Below the pieces are notes generated by a model, which saw only the letters and a list, made by a program, of their open reading frames with translations, searched no databases and was not told the origin of the DNA. Positions 26,071 through 34,895 of a DNA stretch of 64,000 nt are shown one piece after another. The stretch is from Bog-473 sp963738135 (lineage in GTDB: Bacteria; Actinomycetota; Acidimicrobiia; Acidimicrobiales; RAAP-2), in contig CAVTVK010000004.1 of the NCBI GenBank assembly GCA_963738135.1, positions 372,001 to 436,000 on the forward strand, in the 5' to 3' direction. The first letter of the stretch is position 1. Each line of letters starts with the position of its first letter. The position numbers and the translations under genes were made by a program.

Positions 26071-27042
26071 TCAGTCGGCCGCCGGACGGCGGCGCCCGGA
26101 ACGGCTCAGCCGCCATTCGGGAGGGAACTGGTCGTCGTTGTCCTTGACGGCGACGTTGAGGCCGGCGTCCATGGTCTCCTTGCTCAAGGTGGCGCGACCG
26201 CCGTTGTCGTCCTCCCGGAGTTGCCCGCCCATGGACTCGAGCCAGGCGCTGAGCAGGCTGCCCATGTACTCGCCCTGGTGCTGCTTCATCACCTCGAAGA
26301 AGACCTTCTGCATGAACACGGTGTCGGTGGGCCGCGTCCGCGAACAGGCGGAGGCGTACTTGGCGGTCTCCGCTTCGAGGTCCGCCCGTGGGACGACGCT
26401 GTTCACGAAGTTGCACTCGTACATCTGCTCGGCGGTGAACGGCCGGCCGGTGAACACCATCTCCTGGAACTTGCGCAGCCCCATCATCATCGCCCACTGC
26501 CACATGCGCGGCGCGTAGCCGACATAGCGGAAGGCGGGATGCCCGAACAACGCGTCGTCGGACGAGATCACCATGTCGGCGTCGGCCGCCTGGTAGAAGT
26601 GCCAGCCGTAGCAGTAGCCCTTGACCTCCAGGATGCTGATCTTCTTGAAGTCCTGCAGCGTGCGGCAGCCGGACTGCGGGTTGCCGTACCAGTGCAGCAA
26701 CGACGCGCCGGCGCGGTACGAGCGCGGGCCGGGCATGGTGACGTCCTCGTCCTCCCCGATCCCGAACTCCTCGTGGAGGGCGGTGCCCGCCTCGCGCTTG
26801 GCCATCAGCTCGTCCAGATCGGCTCCGGTCCCGAGATGGTCCCCGATCCCGCGCACCACCAGGACCTTGACGTCGTCGTCGATGCTGGCCTTGAAGATCA
26901 GGTCTGCGTAGCGGCGCCGGGCCGCGATGGTCGGGATGTTGAGCTGGTCCGGGCGGTTGAGCGTGATGGTGGCGATCCGCGTCGCCGGATCCTTCTCGTA
27001 GAGGATGATCTCCTCGGCCGGTGGGACATCGGCGGCGCTCAC
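26071..27042 (-). CDS. Crotonase-fold protein without the hydratase glutamates
   Basis: A 323-residue enoyl-CoA hydratase/isomerase-superfamily protein. The CoA-binding oxyanion segment is intact (GIGDHLGTGADLDEL) and the fold is clear (ATITLNRPDQLN, ILEVKGYCYGW, DALFGHPAFRYVGYAP). Of the two catalytic glutamates of a hydratase, the first (after GGG) falls on Tyr in GYCYGWHFYQAADAD, and the second (in the usual GxPE) is Ala in FGHPAF. So simple hydration is unlikely; hydrolase, decarboxylase, ring-cleaving or isomerase chemistry is possible. An insertion (ITMPGPRSYRAG region) makes it longer than usual. Next to the M24 genes and the CoA transferase in one operon. Confidence 0.86.
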   Translation of the reverse strand: MSAADVPPAEEIILYEKDPATRIATITLNRPDQLNIPTIAARRRYADLIFKASIDDDVKVLVVRGIGDHLGTGADLDELMAKREAGTALHEEFGIGEDEDVTMPGPRSYRAGASLLHWYGNPQSGCRTLQDFKKISILEVKGYCYGWHFYQAADADMVISSDDALFGHPAFRYVGYAPRMWQWAMMMGLRKFQEMVFTGRPFTAEQMYECNFVNSVVPRADLEAETAKYASACSRTRPTDTVFMQKVFFEVMKQHQGEYMGSLLSAWLESMGGQLREDDNGGRATLSKETMDAGLNVAVKDNDDQFPPEWRLSRSGRRRPAAD

Positions 27043-27046
27043 GTCG

Positions 27047-28177
27047 TCAGGCTCCTTGTTCGTGCAATGGCGTTGTCGACAGGGACACGGGCCCCGATTC
27101 GGTGGTGACGATCGGCTCCTGCACGTACAGGGCGCCGACCCCTTCCTTCCAGACGTAGCCGGTCAACGCGAAGACCATGCCCGCCTCAATGTGCTGCTCG
27201 CCGGCCGTGAGGGGAAGCGCGTGCGTGACGAGCGGAAGGTCGAAACCGAGCCCCAGCCCCCGAGCCACCGGCATGGGCGGCTGCGGGACACCCGCGGCGT
27301 CGTACGCGGCGAGGAGATCGGTCAGCGGCGCCCCGACCCGGCAGGCGTCGAGGAGGCGCCCCCACAGGGCGCCGGTGCGCTGGGCCAGCTCGGAGTCAAT
27401 GTGACCTCCCTCGCGCACCGCGTGGGTCCGGCCCACCTCCCCGGCATAGCCCCCGAGGACGACGCCGGCCTCGAAGGCCACCAGGTCTCCGTCCCGCACG
27501 GGTGTATCGCGGTTGGTGCGGCGCCAGGGATCCTGGCGCGATGTGATCCAGGCCACGTCCTGTCCGGACGGAGTGGTGACCCCCGCCGCCGCCATGCCCT
27601 CCATGAAGATCGCGGTCAGCTGCCGCTCGGTCACGCCGGGCACCAACGCCTCGGTGGCCGCGGCGAGCGCCTCCTCGGCCACGCGCACCGACGCCCGGAT
27701 GGCCTCGACCTCCTCGGGGCTCTTGACCCGGCGGATCCGGCGCAGCATCGGCTCGCCGTCGATGAACTCGGCCGCCGGGAAGGCCTTGGGCAGCAGGTTG
27801 GCCGACGAACCGGACATGGAGTCCGTGGCGACCCGCTTGGCGGTGGCCGCGCCCGCGATGTTCGACAACACCGTCACGAAGTTCATGGCGTTGAACGTGA
27901 TGCCGTACAGGTTCTCGTGCGGGATCTCCTCGGGAATGCCCTCGTCCCACGTGCTCAGCAGATGCACCGCGCCGTTGGCCCGCACGAAGACGCAGCCCGG
28001 ACCGAAGGCCCGTGAGCCCGCCGTCCACAACCGCGGCGCACCCGAGACATAGCGCGCGTTCCCCTCGCGGCCGACGATGAGGAAATCGACGTCGGCGGCC
28101 TCCATGGCGTCGAGCACGCGGGCGCGGCGCGCCCGGCGGAGGGCGGCGTCATCAGGGAGTATCTCAACGACGGTCAT
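27047..28177 (-). CDS. M24 (pita-bread) protein with a degenerate metal site
   Basis: A 376-residue protein of the M24/creatinase/aminopeptidase P superfamily. The N-terminal creatinase domain reads RRARVLDAMEAADVDFLIV and the C-terminal domain begins near IRRVKSPEEVEAIRA. Metal ligands seen in peptidases are changed: the Asp pair reads FEAGVVLGGYAGEVGRT (Glu/Glu), the GHGxG histidine is GLGLG, and the IEP glutamate is ALTGY; only the last glutamate (VQEPIVTTESG) is kept. It may act without metal, as creatinase does, or be a non-catalytic partner of the adjacent M24 protein. Starts 8 nt after that gene's stop and ends 4 nt before the crotonase-like start. Confidence 0.85.
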   Translation of the reverse strand: MTVVEILPDDAALRRARRARVLDAMEAADVDFLIVGREGNARYVSGAPRLWTAGSRAFGPGCVFVRANGAVHLLSTWDEGIPEEIPHENLYGITFNAMNFVTVLSNIAGAATAKRVATDSMSGSSANLLPKAFPAAEFIDGEPMLRRIRRVKSPEEVEAIRASVRVAEEALAAATEALVPGVTERQLTAIFMEGMAAAGVTTPSGQDVAWITSRQDPWRRTNRDTPVRDGDLVAFEAGVVLGGYAGEVGRTHAVREGGHIDSELAQRTGALWGRLLDACRVGAPLTDLLAAYDAAGVPQPPMPVARGLGLGFDLPLVTHALPLTAGEQHIEAGMVFALTGYVWKEGVGALYVQEPIVTTESGPVSLSTTPLHEQGA

Positions 28178-28185
28178 GGGATCCT

Positions 28186-29416
28186 CTAGAACGGGTCGTA
28201 GGAGTAGTCGGTCATCGGTTCCCAACCGACCTCCGTGATGCGGAGCACTTCCTCGGAGCGGTACCCGGCGGCGCCGTCGTCCCACACGATCGGCTCGAGC
28301 ACCAGCACCATGCCGTCCACGAGGACCAACGAGGCATCGAAGGCCTCGCCGATATCGCTCCCGACATAGGGCATTTCGGCGCTGTCGATCCCCAGCCCGT
28401 GGCCGAGGTAGAAGTGCGGCATCCACGGCTTCGTGCCACCGGCGGCACCGATCGCCGCGGCCGTGAGATCGGCGGCTGTCGCCCCGGCCTTGGTGACGTC
28501 GAGGACGGCGCCCATGATCGACCTGCCACTGCTCGTACTGGGCGTGCTCGCGGGCGCTGGGCTCGCGCCCCACCACCCAGGTCCGTCCGAAGTCGGAGTG
28601 GAACCCGGCGTAGCTGATGCCGAGGTCGACCCACAGCACGTCGCCCTCGACCAGTTCGCGCTCGGTCGAGAGCAATGGGCAGGCCAGGTGGCCCGTCGTC
28701 GTCCACGGGCCCTCCTCCATCCGGTCGGGCATCACCTGCCAGATCGGGTCGAGGATGTTGGCGTCGGCGCCGGCTTCGAAGATCGTGCGCAGGAACGTCG
28801 CGGTCAGGTCGGTCTGACGCACGCCGGGCGCGATCTTGGCCTGCACGTCGGCGATGGCCTGCTCCGTGATGCGCAGGCCCTCGCGCATGGCCGACAGCTC
28901 GTCGGGCGTCTTGGAGGCCTTGGCCGTGCTGATCACCCGCCCCGCGTCCTTGGGCGCGCCGGAGGCGAACAGGATCGACTGCTCCCGGCGCAGCGCGTTC
29001 GTCCATTCGTCCATGGCGATCACCGCCGCGCTCGGCACCAGCCCACCGAGCTGGGTGGCGAAGAGCTGCACGCCCTCGTCGAAATCGAGGTAGACGGGGC
29101 CGTGCAGGTGATCCGCCGGCATCTTCTCGCGCAGGCGGTCGTCCTCTCGCACGGGGGTGAAGAGATGGGGCCAGTCGTCGTCTGCCAGCACGACGGCGAC
29201 CGGCTGCTCGAAGTTGGCCCGCCCCGAATCGCCCAACGGCCAGATGGCGCCCGTCGCGTAGGCGACGTTCGTGTTGCCGAGCAGCACGAGGGCGTCCAGA
29301 CCCTGCTTCTGCATGATCGCGTGCATCCGCTCCATCCGCTCGCGTTGCATGCGGGCGAAGTCCGGCGAGGCAGGGATGGTCGCCGGCGGGGCTTTGGCCA
29401 TCAACCCGGCGGGCAT
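28186..29416 (-). CDS. M24 metallopeptidase-family protein with complete metal site, frameshifted
   Basis: About 410 residues of the M24 family. Creatinase N-domain: MHAIMQKQGLDALVLLGNTNVAYATG. Catalytic domain: metal ligands in LWVDLGISYAGFHSDFGRTW (two Asp), FYLGHGLGID (His), VLEPIVW (Glu) and SEEVLRIT (Glu). All five are present, unlike the following M24 gene. The frame changes once near 28525. ATG overlaps the stop of the amidohydrolase (ATGA). Related proteins cleave X-Pro peptides, creatine or, as DddP, dimethylsulfoniopropionate. In this CoA-linked operon a C-N or C-S bond of a conjugated substrate is conceivable, but the reaction is unknown. Confidence 0.83.
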
Positions 29417-30591
29417 CAGTCCTCCACCCCGAGGTAGCGCTTGATGTTGTCGCTCACGATAGAGGTCGCAGCCTCGACGCCGACCGCGTCCACCACGGAC
29501 TTCAGCGACTCGCTGCTGTAGCCGTAGGTGCTCTCGTTGTGCGGAAAGTCCGTGGACCACATGACCTTGTCGACGCCGATGCGGTCGACCAGGTCGAGCC
29601 CGAGCGGGTCCACCATGAACGAGGCGCACATGTTGTGCTCCCAGTAGTACCGGGGCTCGTGCCGCATCTGCAGGTTGGCGCTGTGCCGGAACGACGCGCT
29701 GATGTGCTCGGCGTCCTGCAGCGCCGAGGGCACCCAGTTGATGCCACCCTCGAACCATCCCACGCGTAGGCCGGGGTGGCGGTCCAGGACGCCCCCGAGC
29801 ACGTACTTGCCGAACAGATCTCGGAACGGGGCCACGGATTGCAACATGCCGAGGATGACGGGGTTGAACTCGTTGGGCGACGACGGCGATGCTCTCACCG
29901 ATGTGGTGCGACACCGGCACCGTTCGACTCCTCGATCGCCTCCCATACACCGTCCATGGCGATGCTGCCGAAGTCGATCGGCTTGCCGTCGTCGTCCTTG
30001 CCCGGCGACAGCGGCATGAGGAAGGTCTTCAGCCCGAGTCCCTTCAGCTCTCGCAGGGTCCTCCGGGCTCCTTCGGCATCCCACCAGTTGATCAGCCCGA
30101 CCCCGTAGATGCGGTTGTTGGAGCGCTCCTGCACCTCGGCGATGTGCTCGTTGTAGATGCGGAAGCAGCGCTCTCGCATGTCCTTGTCCGGCCAGCCGAA
30201 CAGGGCCAGGACGGAGTTCGGGAAGGCCAGCTCCTTGGTCACACCCTCGGACTCCAGCGCGGCGAGACGGGCCTCCACGTCGCCCGTGTGCGACCCGGAC
30301 ACGGGGTCGTACATGCGTCAGGACTTCAATGAACTCACGCACGAGGATCGACTTCCCACCCATGCCGAGCACCCAGCCGCCGTCGACGTTCATGACTCGC
30401 GGCGCCTGCTCCTTGAGGTTCTCGGGCAAGCGCTCGTAGAAGATGTCGACGGCCAGCGAGATGTGGTCGTCGGCCGAGAACACCTCGACGTCGGCCGGGA
30501 GCCCCGAATCGAGGAGCGGCCCCACGTGCCGATCCTTCGGCGCTCCGAGACCATCGGACGGGTACGTCAGCGAACTTGCGTGACCGGTCAT
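29416..30591 (-). CDS. Amidohydrolase (ACMSD-like), two frame changes
   Basis: About 390 residues of a TIM-barrel metal-dependent hydrolase. It begins with VEVFSADDHISLAVDIF (first metal motif), then YDPVSGSHTGDVEARLAALESEGVTKELAFPNS in another frame (frame changes near 30310 and 29900), then returns to the first frame with LGGVLDRHPGLRVGWFEGG and the metal aspartate in WSTDFPHNES. ATG 30591 has GGGGAAG right before it. First gene of the 11.5-kb leftward operon; the palindrome at 30644 lies 53 nt upstream. Decarboxylation or C-C hydrolysis of a ring-opened acid is the usual role. Confidence 0.82.
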   Translation of the reverse strand: MTGHASSLTYPSDGLGAPKDRHVGPLLDSGLPADVEVFSADDHISLAVDIFYERLPENLKEQAPRVMNVDGGWVLGMGGKSILVREFIEVLTHVRPRVRVAHGRRGGPSRRAGVRGCDQGAGLPELRPGPVRLAGQGHARALLPHLQRAHRRGAGALQQPHLRGRADQLVGCRRSPEDPARAEGTRAEDLPHAAVAGQGRRRQADRLRQHRHGRCMGGDRGVERCRCRTTSVRASPSSPNEFNPVILGMLQSVAPFRDLFGKYVLGGVLDRHPGLRVGWFEGGINWVPSALQDAEHISASFRHSANLQMRHEPRYYWEHNMCASFMVDPLGLDLVDRIGVDKVMWSTDFPHNESTYGYSSESLKSVVDAVGVEAATSIVSDNIKRYLGVED

Positions 30592-30643
30592 CTTCCCCGC
30601 TTCACTTTCCCCACCCGATCCTCGTGTGGTGCCGGGCAGATTA

Positions 30644-30660
30644 CTTCGGCTTCGTAGCAA
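30644..30660. promoter_or_regulatory. Palindromic operator D (CTTCG-N4-CGTAG-CAA)
   Basis: CTTCGGCTTCGTAGCAA lies between the divergent amidohydrolase operon and the KstD-like gene. It is almost the same as CTACGGTCTCGTAGCAA at 34805, the other divergent promoter of this part of the island. Arms CTTCG and CGTAG pair except for one position. Confidence 0.5.
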
Positions 30661-30729
30661 TCGTCAACGGATCCTGCTAGCTTGCTCCGTTCGAGGCACA
30701 GCAGGCGTCGGGAGGTCGGGGAGGGTGAC

Positions 30730-32415
30730 ATGACCACGTGGGACACCACCGTCGACCTCGTGATCGTCGGGTCGGGCGGCGGCGGCATGGTGGCCGCGCT
30801 GGCCGCCGACGACGCCGGGGCGAGTGCCCTCGTGCTCGAGAAGCAGGAGCGCATCGGGGGCTCGACCTGCATGTCCGGCGGCATCGCCTGGGTCCCGAAC
30901 AACCCGGTCATGGACGCGGACGGCATCCCCGACTCCTACGAGGACGCCATGGCCCACTTCGAGGCCGTCGTGGGCGACGTCGGGCCGTGCTCCTCCTTCG
31001 AACGGCGCCACGCCTTCCTCACGGCCGGTCCCGAGATGGTCTCGTTCCTCCAGGACTGCGGCGTCCGGTTCGTCTACTGCCCCGGCTACAGCGACTACTA
31101 CTCGAACGCCAAGGGCGGGCACGACAACGGTCGCGGCATTGAGCCGGTGCCGTACGACGGGCACGTCCTCGGCGAGTGGCTCCCGAAGCTGCAGCCCGGC
31201 TTGGCCAAGAGCCTCGGGCTGGCGGTGATGACCAACGAGGCCCGCTCGCTCTCGCACTACAACCGCAGCCTGCGCGCCTTCGCCGTCTCGGCCCGGGTGG
31301 TCATGCGGACCTACGCCGCCCGCCTGCGCCGCCAGGACCTGCTCACCAACGGTGCCTCGCTGATCGCGCAGATGCTGCGGATCGCACTCGACCGGGGTAT
31401 CCCGATCTGGACCGAGGCGCCGCTGGAGGAGCTGATCGTGGAGGACGGCCGTGTCGTCGGCGTGCGCACGGTACGCAACGGCGTCCCGGTGCTGGTGCGG
31501 GCCCGCCAAGGCGTGCTGCTGGCCGCCGGCGGCTTCGCCCACAACCGCGACATGCGAGTCGAGTACGGCGGCGACCAGCCCAACCAGGCCAAGTGGTCGA
31601 TCTCGAACCCGGGCGACACCGGCGACGCCATCCGGAGCTGCCATGGCCATCGGCGCTCAGACCGACCTGATGGACGAGGCGTGGTGGCTGCCGTCACCCC
31701 GGACGGGACGCTTCGGGCAGTCGACGCTCGACCAGGCCCGTCAGCGGCCGCGCACCATGTACGTCGACGCGGCGGGAAGCCGGTTCGTGAACGAGTCCAA
31801 CTCCTACATGGAAGTCGGCAAGGAGATGTACGCCCGCGACAAGACCAGCAAGGCGGTCCCGTGCTGGCTGATCTTCGACGACCGCTACCGGAAGCGCTAC
31901 GCGCACCAGCGCTCCTCGCCGGGACGGTTCCCGCGCAAGCTGCTCAAGAGCGGCATGCTGAAGCAGGCCTGGACGCTGAAGGACCTCGCCGTTCATGTGC
32001 GGGATCGATCCCACCGGCCTGGCCGAGACCGTCGAGCGCTTCAACGAGAACGCCGAGCGCGGCGTCGACCCCGACTACGGGCGGGGCGAATCCGCCTACA
32101 ACCGGGCCCTGGGTGACCCGAACCACAAGGTCCACCCCTGCCTCGGGCCCATCGACGAGGCCCCGTTCTACGCCTGCCAGGTCGTGCCCGGCGACATCGG
32201 CACGTGCGGCGGCCTCCTCACCGACGAGAACGCACAGGTCGTCGATCAGGACGGCCGGTCGATCGCCGGCCTCTACGCCACCGGCAACGGCACCGCCACC
32301 GTCATGGGCCGCCACTACCTGGGCCCGGGAGCCAGCATCGCCAACACCATGGTCTTCGGCTACGTGGCCGCCCGGCACGCCGCCAGCGCCGGCCACGGCA
32401 CGCCCGCGTCGATGA
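30730..32415 (+). CDS. FAD-dependent 3-ketosteroid-delta1-dehydrogenase-like protein, frameshifted
   Basis: About 560 residues of the fumarate reductase/KstD flavoprotein family. The N-terminal FAD motif is VDLVIVGSGGGGMVAALAA, with GGSTCMSGGIAW after it. LLAAGGFAHN is the second FAD segment. The C-terminal LYATGNGTATVMGRHYLGPGA with FGYVAARHAA is the KstD signature; the Tyr and Gly of HYLGPG fit the substrate-binding Tyr487/Gly491 of KstD1. The frame changes near 31640 and 31990, and probably again at the end, since the expected stop at 32413-32415 is in a different frame from the FGYVAARHAA region. Expected role: removal of hydrogen at C1-C2 of a ring ketone. ATG follows GGGTGAC. Confidence 0.8.
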   Translation: MTTWDTTVDLVIVGSGGGGMVAALAADDAGASALVLEKQERIGGSTCMSGGIAWVPNNPVMDADGIPDSYEDAMAHFEAVVGDVGPCSSFERRHAFLTAGPEMVSFLQDCGVRFVYCPGYSDYYSNAKGGHDNGRGIEPVPYDGHVLGEWLPKLQPGLAKSLGLAVMTNEARSLSHYNRSLRAFAVSARVVMRTYAARLRRQDLLTNGASLIAQMLRIALDRGIPIWTEAPLEELIVEDGRVVGVRTVRNGVPVLVRARQGVLLAAGGFAHNRDMRVEYGGDQPNQAKWSISNPGDTGDAIRSCHGHRRSDRPDGRGVVAAVTPDGTLRAVDARPGPSAAAHHVRRRGGKPVRERVQLLHGSRQGDVRPRQDQQGGPVLADLRRPLPEALRAPALLAGTVPAQAAQERHAEAGLDAEGPRRSCAGSIPPAWPRPSSASTRTPSAASTPTTGGANPPTTGPWVTRTTRSTPASGPSTRPRSTPARSCPATSARAAASSPTRTHRSSIRTAGRSPASTPPATAPPPSWAATTWAREPASPTPWSSATWPPGTPPAPATARPRR

Positions 32416-32426
32416 CGGTGCGAGTC

Positions 32427-32637
32427 CTACGCCAGCACCACGCCATCACGTCGCACGGTGATGGCGTGGGTCGGGCACTGGCGCGCCGCCGTGACGATCG
32501 TCGTCCTCGGGCGAGGCAGCCGGGTCGACGACGCGCGCAATGGAATCGTCGTCGAGCTCGAAAACACCCGGCGCGGCGTACACGCAGTTGCCCGACCCCA
32601 TGCACACGTCGCGGTCGATGTCGATTTCGATGCCCAT
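32427..32637 (-). CDS. 3Fe-4S ferredoxin (P450 redox partner), frameshifted
   Basis: A small protein of about 68 residues: MGIEIDIDRDVCMGSGNCVY, APGVFELDDD and, in another frame, the end IVTAARQCPTHAITV. The CxxxxxC...CP pattern is that of single-cluster ferredoxins that serve actinobacterial P450s. The frame changes near 32500. It lies between the KstD-like gene (convergent) and the P450 gene at 32680 (divergent, 43 nt between starts), so supplying electrons to that P450 and to the paralogue at the left edge is likely. A matching ferredoxin reductase is not in the window. Confidence 0.78.
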
Positions 32638-32679
32638 GGGTCGATCGTAGGCTTCGGATGAAGGATCGGATGAAGACGC

Positions 32680-33961
32680 ATGAGTGAGTTCGAGAAGGCC
32701 AACTTCATCACGGATCGGGCGATCCAGGATGATCCGTACCCCTACTTCGACTGGGTGCGGGAGCAAGGACCGGTGTGGCGGGAGCCGCACTTCGGCATGT
32801 ACATGATCACCGGCCACCCCGAGGCCATGGCGATCTACAGCGACCCGGCCACGTTCCCCGAGAACGACCTGCCTTCGGGGACCTACTCGTCGTGCAACGT
32901 CGTCTGCGGGTCGTTCGTCAAGTTCTCCGCACCCATGGAGGGCGACGACGTCAGCGACATCATCGTGAAGTACCGCGACGAGCTGCCGTTCAGCGACCAG
33001 CTGCCCTCGTTCGACCCGCCGAACCACACGGCACACCGCCACCTCCTCATGCGGCTCATCACACCGAAGCGCCTCAAGGAGAACGAGGACTTCATGTGGC
33101 AGTTCGCCGACCGGCTGATCGACGGCTTCTTCGAAGACGGGCTCGTTCGAGATGGTCGGCGCCTACGCCGAGCCGTTCACCCTCACGGTCATCGCCGACC
33201 TCGAGGGCGTGCCCGAGTCCGACCACTCCCTCTTCCGCGAGCGGCTGTCGACCGCGCACCAGGACGTGGGCCACAAGCCGCTCGAGTTCCTCTACGAGCG
33301 CTTCAACGACTACATCGAGGATCGCCGCCGTGCCCCGCGCAACGACGTCCTGACGGGCCTGGCCGACTGCGACGTTCCCGGACGGCTCGACCCCCGAGGC
33401 CAAGGACGCCGCCCTCATCGCCGCCAACCTCTTCGCCGGCGGGCCAGGAGACCACGGTGCGCCTGCTCTCCTTCGCCCTGCGCATGCTGGGCGAGCGGCC
33501 CGACCTCCAGGCGAGCGTGCGGGACGGACCGCGAGCAGATCCCCAACTTCATTGAGGAGACCCTTCGGCTCGAGAGCCCGCTGCGCACGCAGTTCCGGAT
33601 GGCGCGAGTCGCCACGCAGCTCGGCGGCGTCGACATCCCGGCCGGTGCCTCGCTCATGCTCATCCCCGGTGCCTGCAACCGGGACCCCCGGGTGTTCGAC
33701 AACCCCTACGAGTTCGACATCGACCGCCCGAACGCCCGTCAGCACATCGCGTTCGGGCACGGCATCCACACCTGCGCCGGCGCGCCCCTGGCCCGGGCCG
33801 AGGGCCGGGTCACCATCAACCGCTTCCTCGACCGCACGGCCAACATCGCCATTTCGGAGGAGCACCACGGTCCGGCGGGCGCCCGGCGCTACGAGTACCT
33901 CCCGACCTTCTTCCTGCGCGGCCTCGAACGCCTCAACCTCGAGTTCACACCAGTCAGCTGA
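32680..33961 (+). CDS. Cytochrome P450, four frame changes
   Basis: A full-length soluble bacterial P450 (about 425 residues) related to the truncated gene at the left edge: DDPYPYFDWVREQGPV, LPFSDQLPSFDPPNHTAHRH, LITPKRLKENEDF, then VIADLEGVPESDH, IAANLFAGG with QETTVRLLSFAL (I helix), ETLRLESPLRTQFRMAR (ExxR is ETLR) and heme loop FGHGIHTCAGAPLARAE with the cysteine ligand. The frame changes near 33145, 33385, 33437 and 33530; each time the next frame resumes the P450 alignment. Ferredoxin gene next door. Probable role: hydroxylation of the substrate ring or side chain. Confidence 0.85.
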
Positions 33962-33984
33962 GGAGCATGGCCCGGCCGCTCACG

Positions 33985-34795
33985 TCAGGACGGAGAGGTG
34001 CCCTCGCCCTCCGGAGGCCGCAGCGTCGACATGATCAGCTTCGTCTGCGCGTAGGGCGGCCCCGCCGTGGTCCCGCCGTCGATGGGCAGCACGATGCCGG
34101 TCACCTGCGCCGCACGGTCGCTGGACAGCCAAACGACGGCATTGGCCACGTCCTCGGGCTGCGCCTCCCGCTCCAGCGGCTGCATGTAGCGCAGGACCGG
34201 ACCCATCTCGTAGGTCGTGATGCCCGGTGCGGATGTGCGCCGGCGTCAGGCAGTTGACCCTGATGCCGTAGGGCGCCAGGTCGATGGCCATGCACTTGCT
34301 GGCGTGGGCGATGGCCGCCTTGGACGCCCGGTACGAAATCATGCCCGTACCCGCGTTGATGGCGGCGATCGACGCGTTGTTGATGATCGATCCCCCGCCG
34401 TGGTCCTTCATGTACCGCCCCGCACGCTGCGAGCCGACGATCACGCCGAACAGGTTCACGTTCATGATGCGGGAGAAGTCCTCGAGGTCGTCGGGCAGGA
34501 ACCGCTTGAGCGGGCTCCCGATCCCGGCATTGTTGAACATGATGTCCAGGCCGCCGAACCGCTCCACGGCGAAGTCGACCAGCGCCTGGACCTGGTCCGC
34601 CTCGCTGACGTCCGTCTGCTTGAAGGCGGCCGCGTCGCCGATGCTGTCGGCCAGCTCCTGCCCGGCCTCCGCGTCGACGTCGCCGATCACCACGCTGGCC
34701 CCTTCGGCGACGAGCAATTCGGCCGTGGCCTTCCCGATGCCGCCCGCGCCGCCGGTGACGACGGCCACTTTTCCTTCGAGCTCTTGCGTCTGCAT
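33985..34795 (-). CDS. Short-chain dehydrogenase/reductase, frameshifted
   Basis: About 268 residues of a classical SDR: GKVAVVTGGAGGIGKATAEL, VIGDVDAEAG, DVSEADQV, NNAG, INNASIAA and the catalytic YRASKAA. After VNCLTPAHIRTG the frame changes near 34215 and continues with LEREAQPEDVANAVVWL, TGIVLPIDGGTTAG. Converges with the P450 (24 nt between stops). It is divergent from the intact Rieske gene, with operator E only 10 nt upstream of its ATG. Confidence 0.83.
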
Positions 34796-34804
34796 GCCAT
34801 GACA

Positions 34805-34821
34805 CTACGGTCTCGTAGCAA
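34805..34821. promoter_or_regulatory. Palindromic operator E (CTACG-N4-CGTAG-CAA)
   Basis: CTACGGTCTCGTAGCAA contains perfect 5-nt arms CTACG/CGTAG around GTCT. It sits between the divergent SDR and Rieske genes, 10 nt from the SDR start, where a bound repressor would block both. It matches site D at 30644 in 14 of 17 positions. Confidence 0.55.
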
Positions 34822-34895
34822 ATGGTGCAGGCGTGAATCGGCCGCAGATGCACGACGTGGGCTCCGGTGCACCGCAAGAAGGCAAGGACCACGCC

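Noticed and set aside
27047..29950. A single 967-codon minus-strand frame
   Set aside because: It arises because the frame of the degenerate M24 gene happens to be open through the next M24 gene and beyond. Family homology shows two proteins with their own starts.
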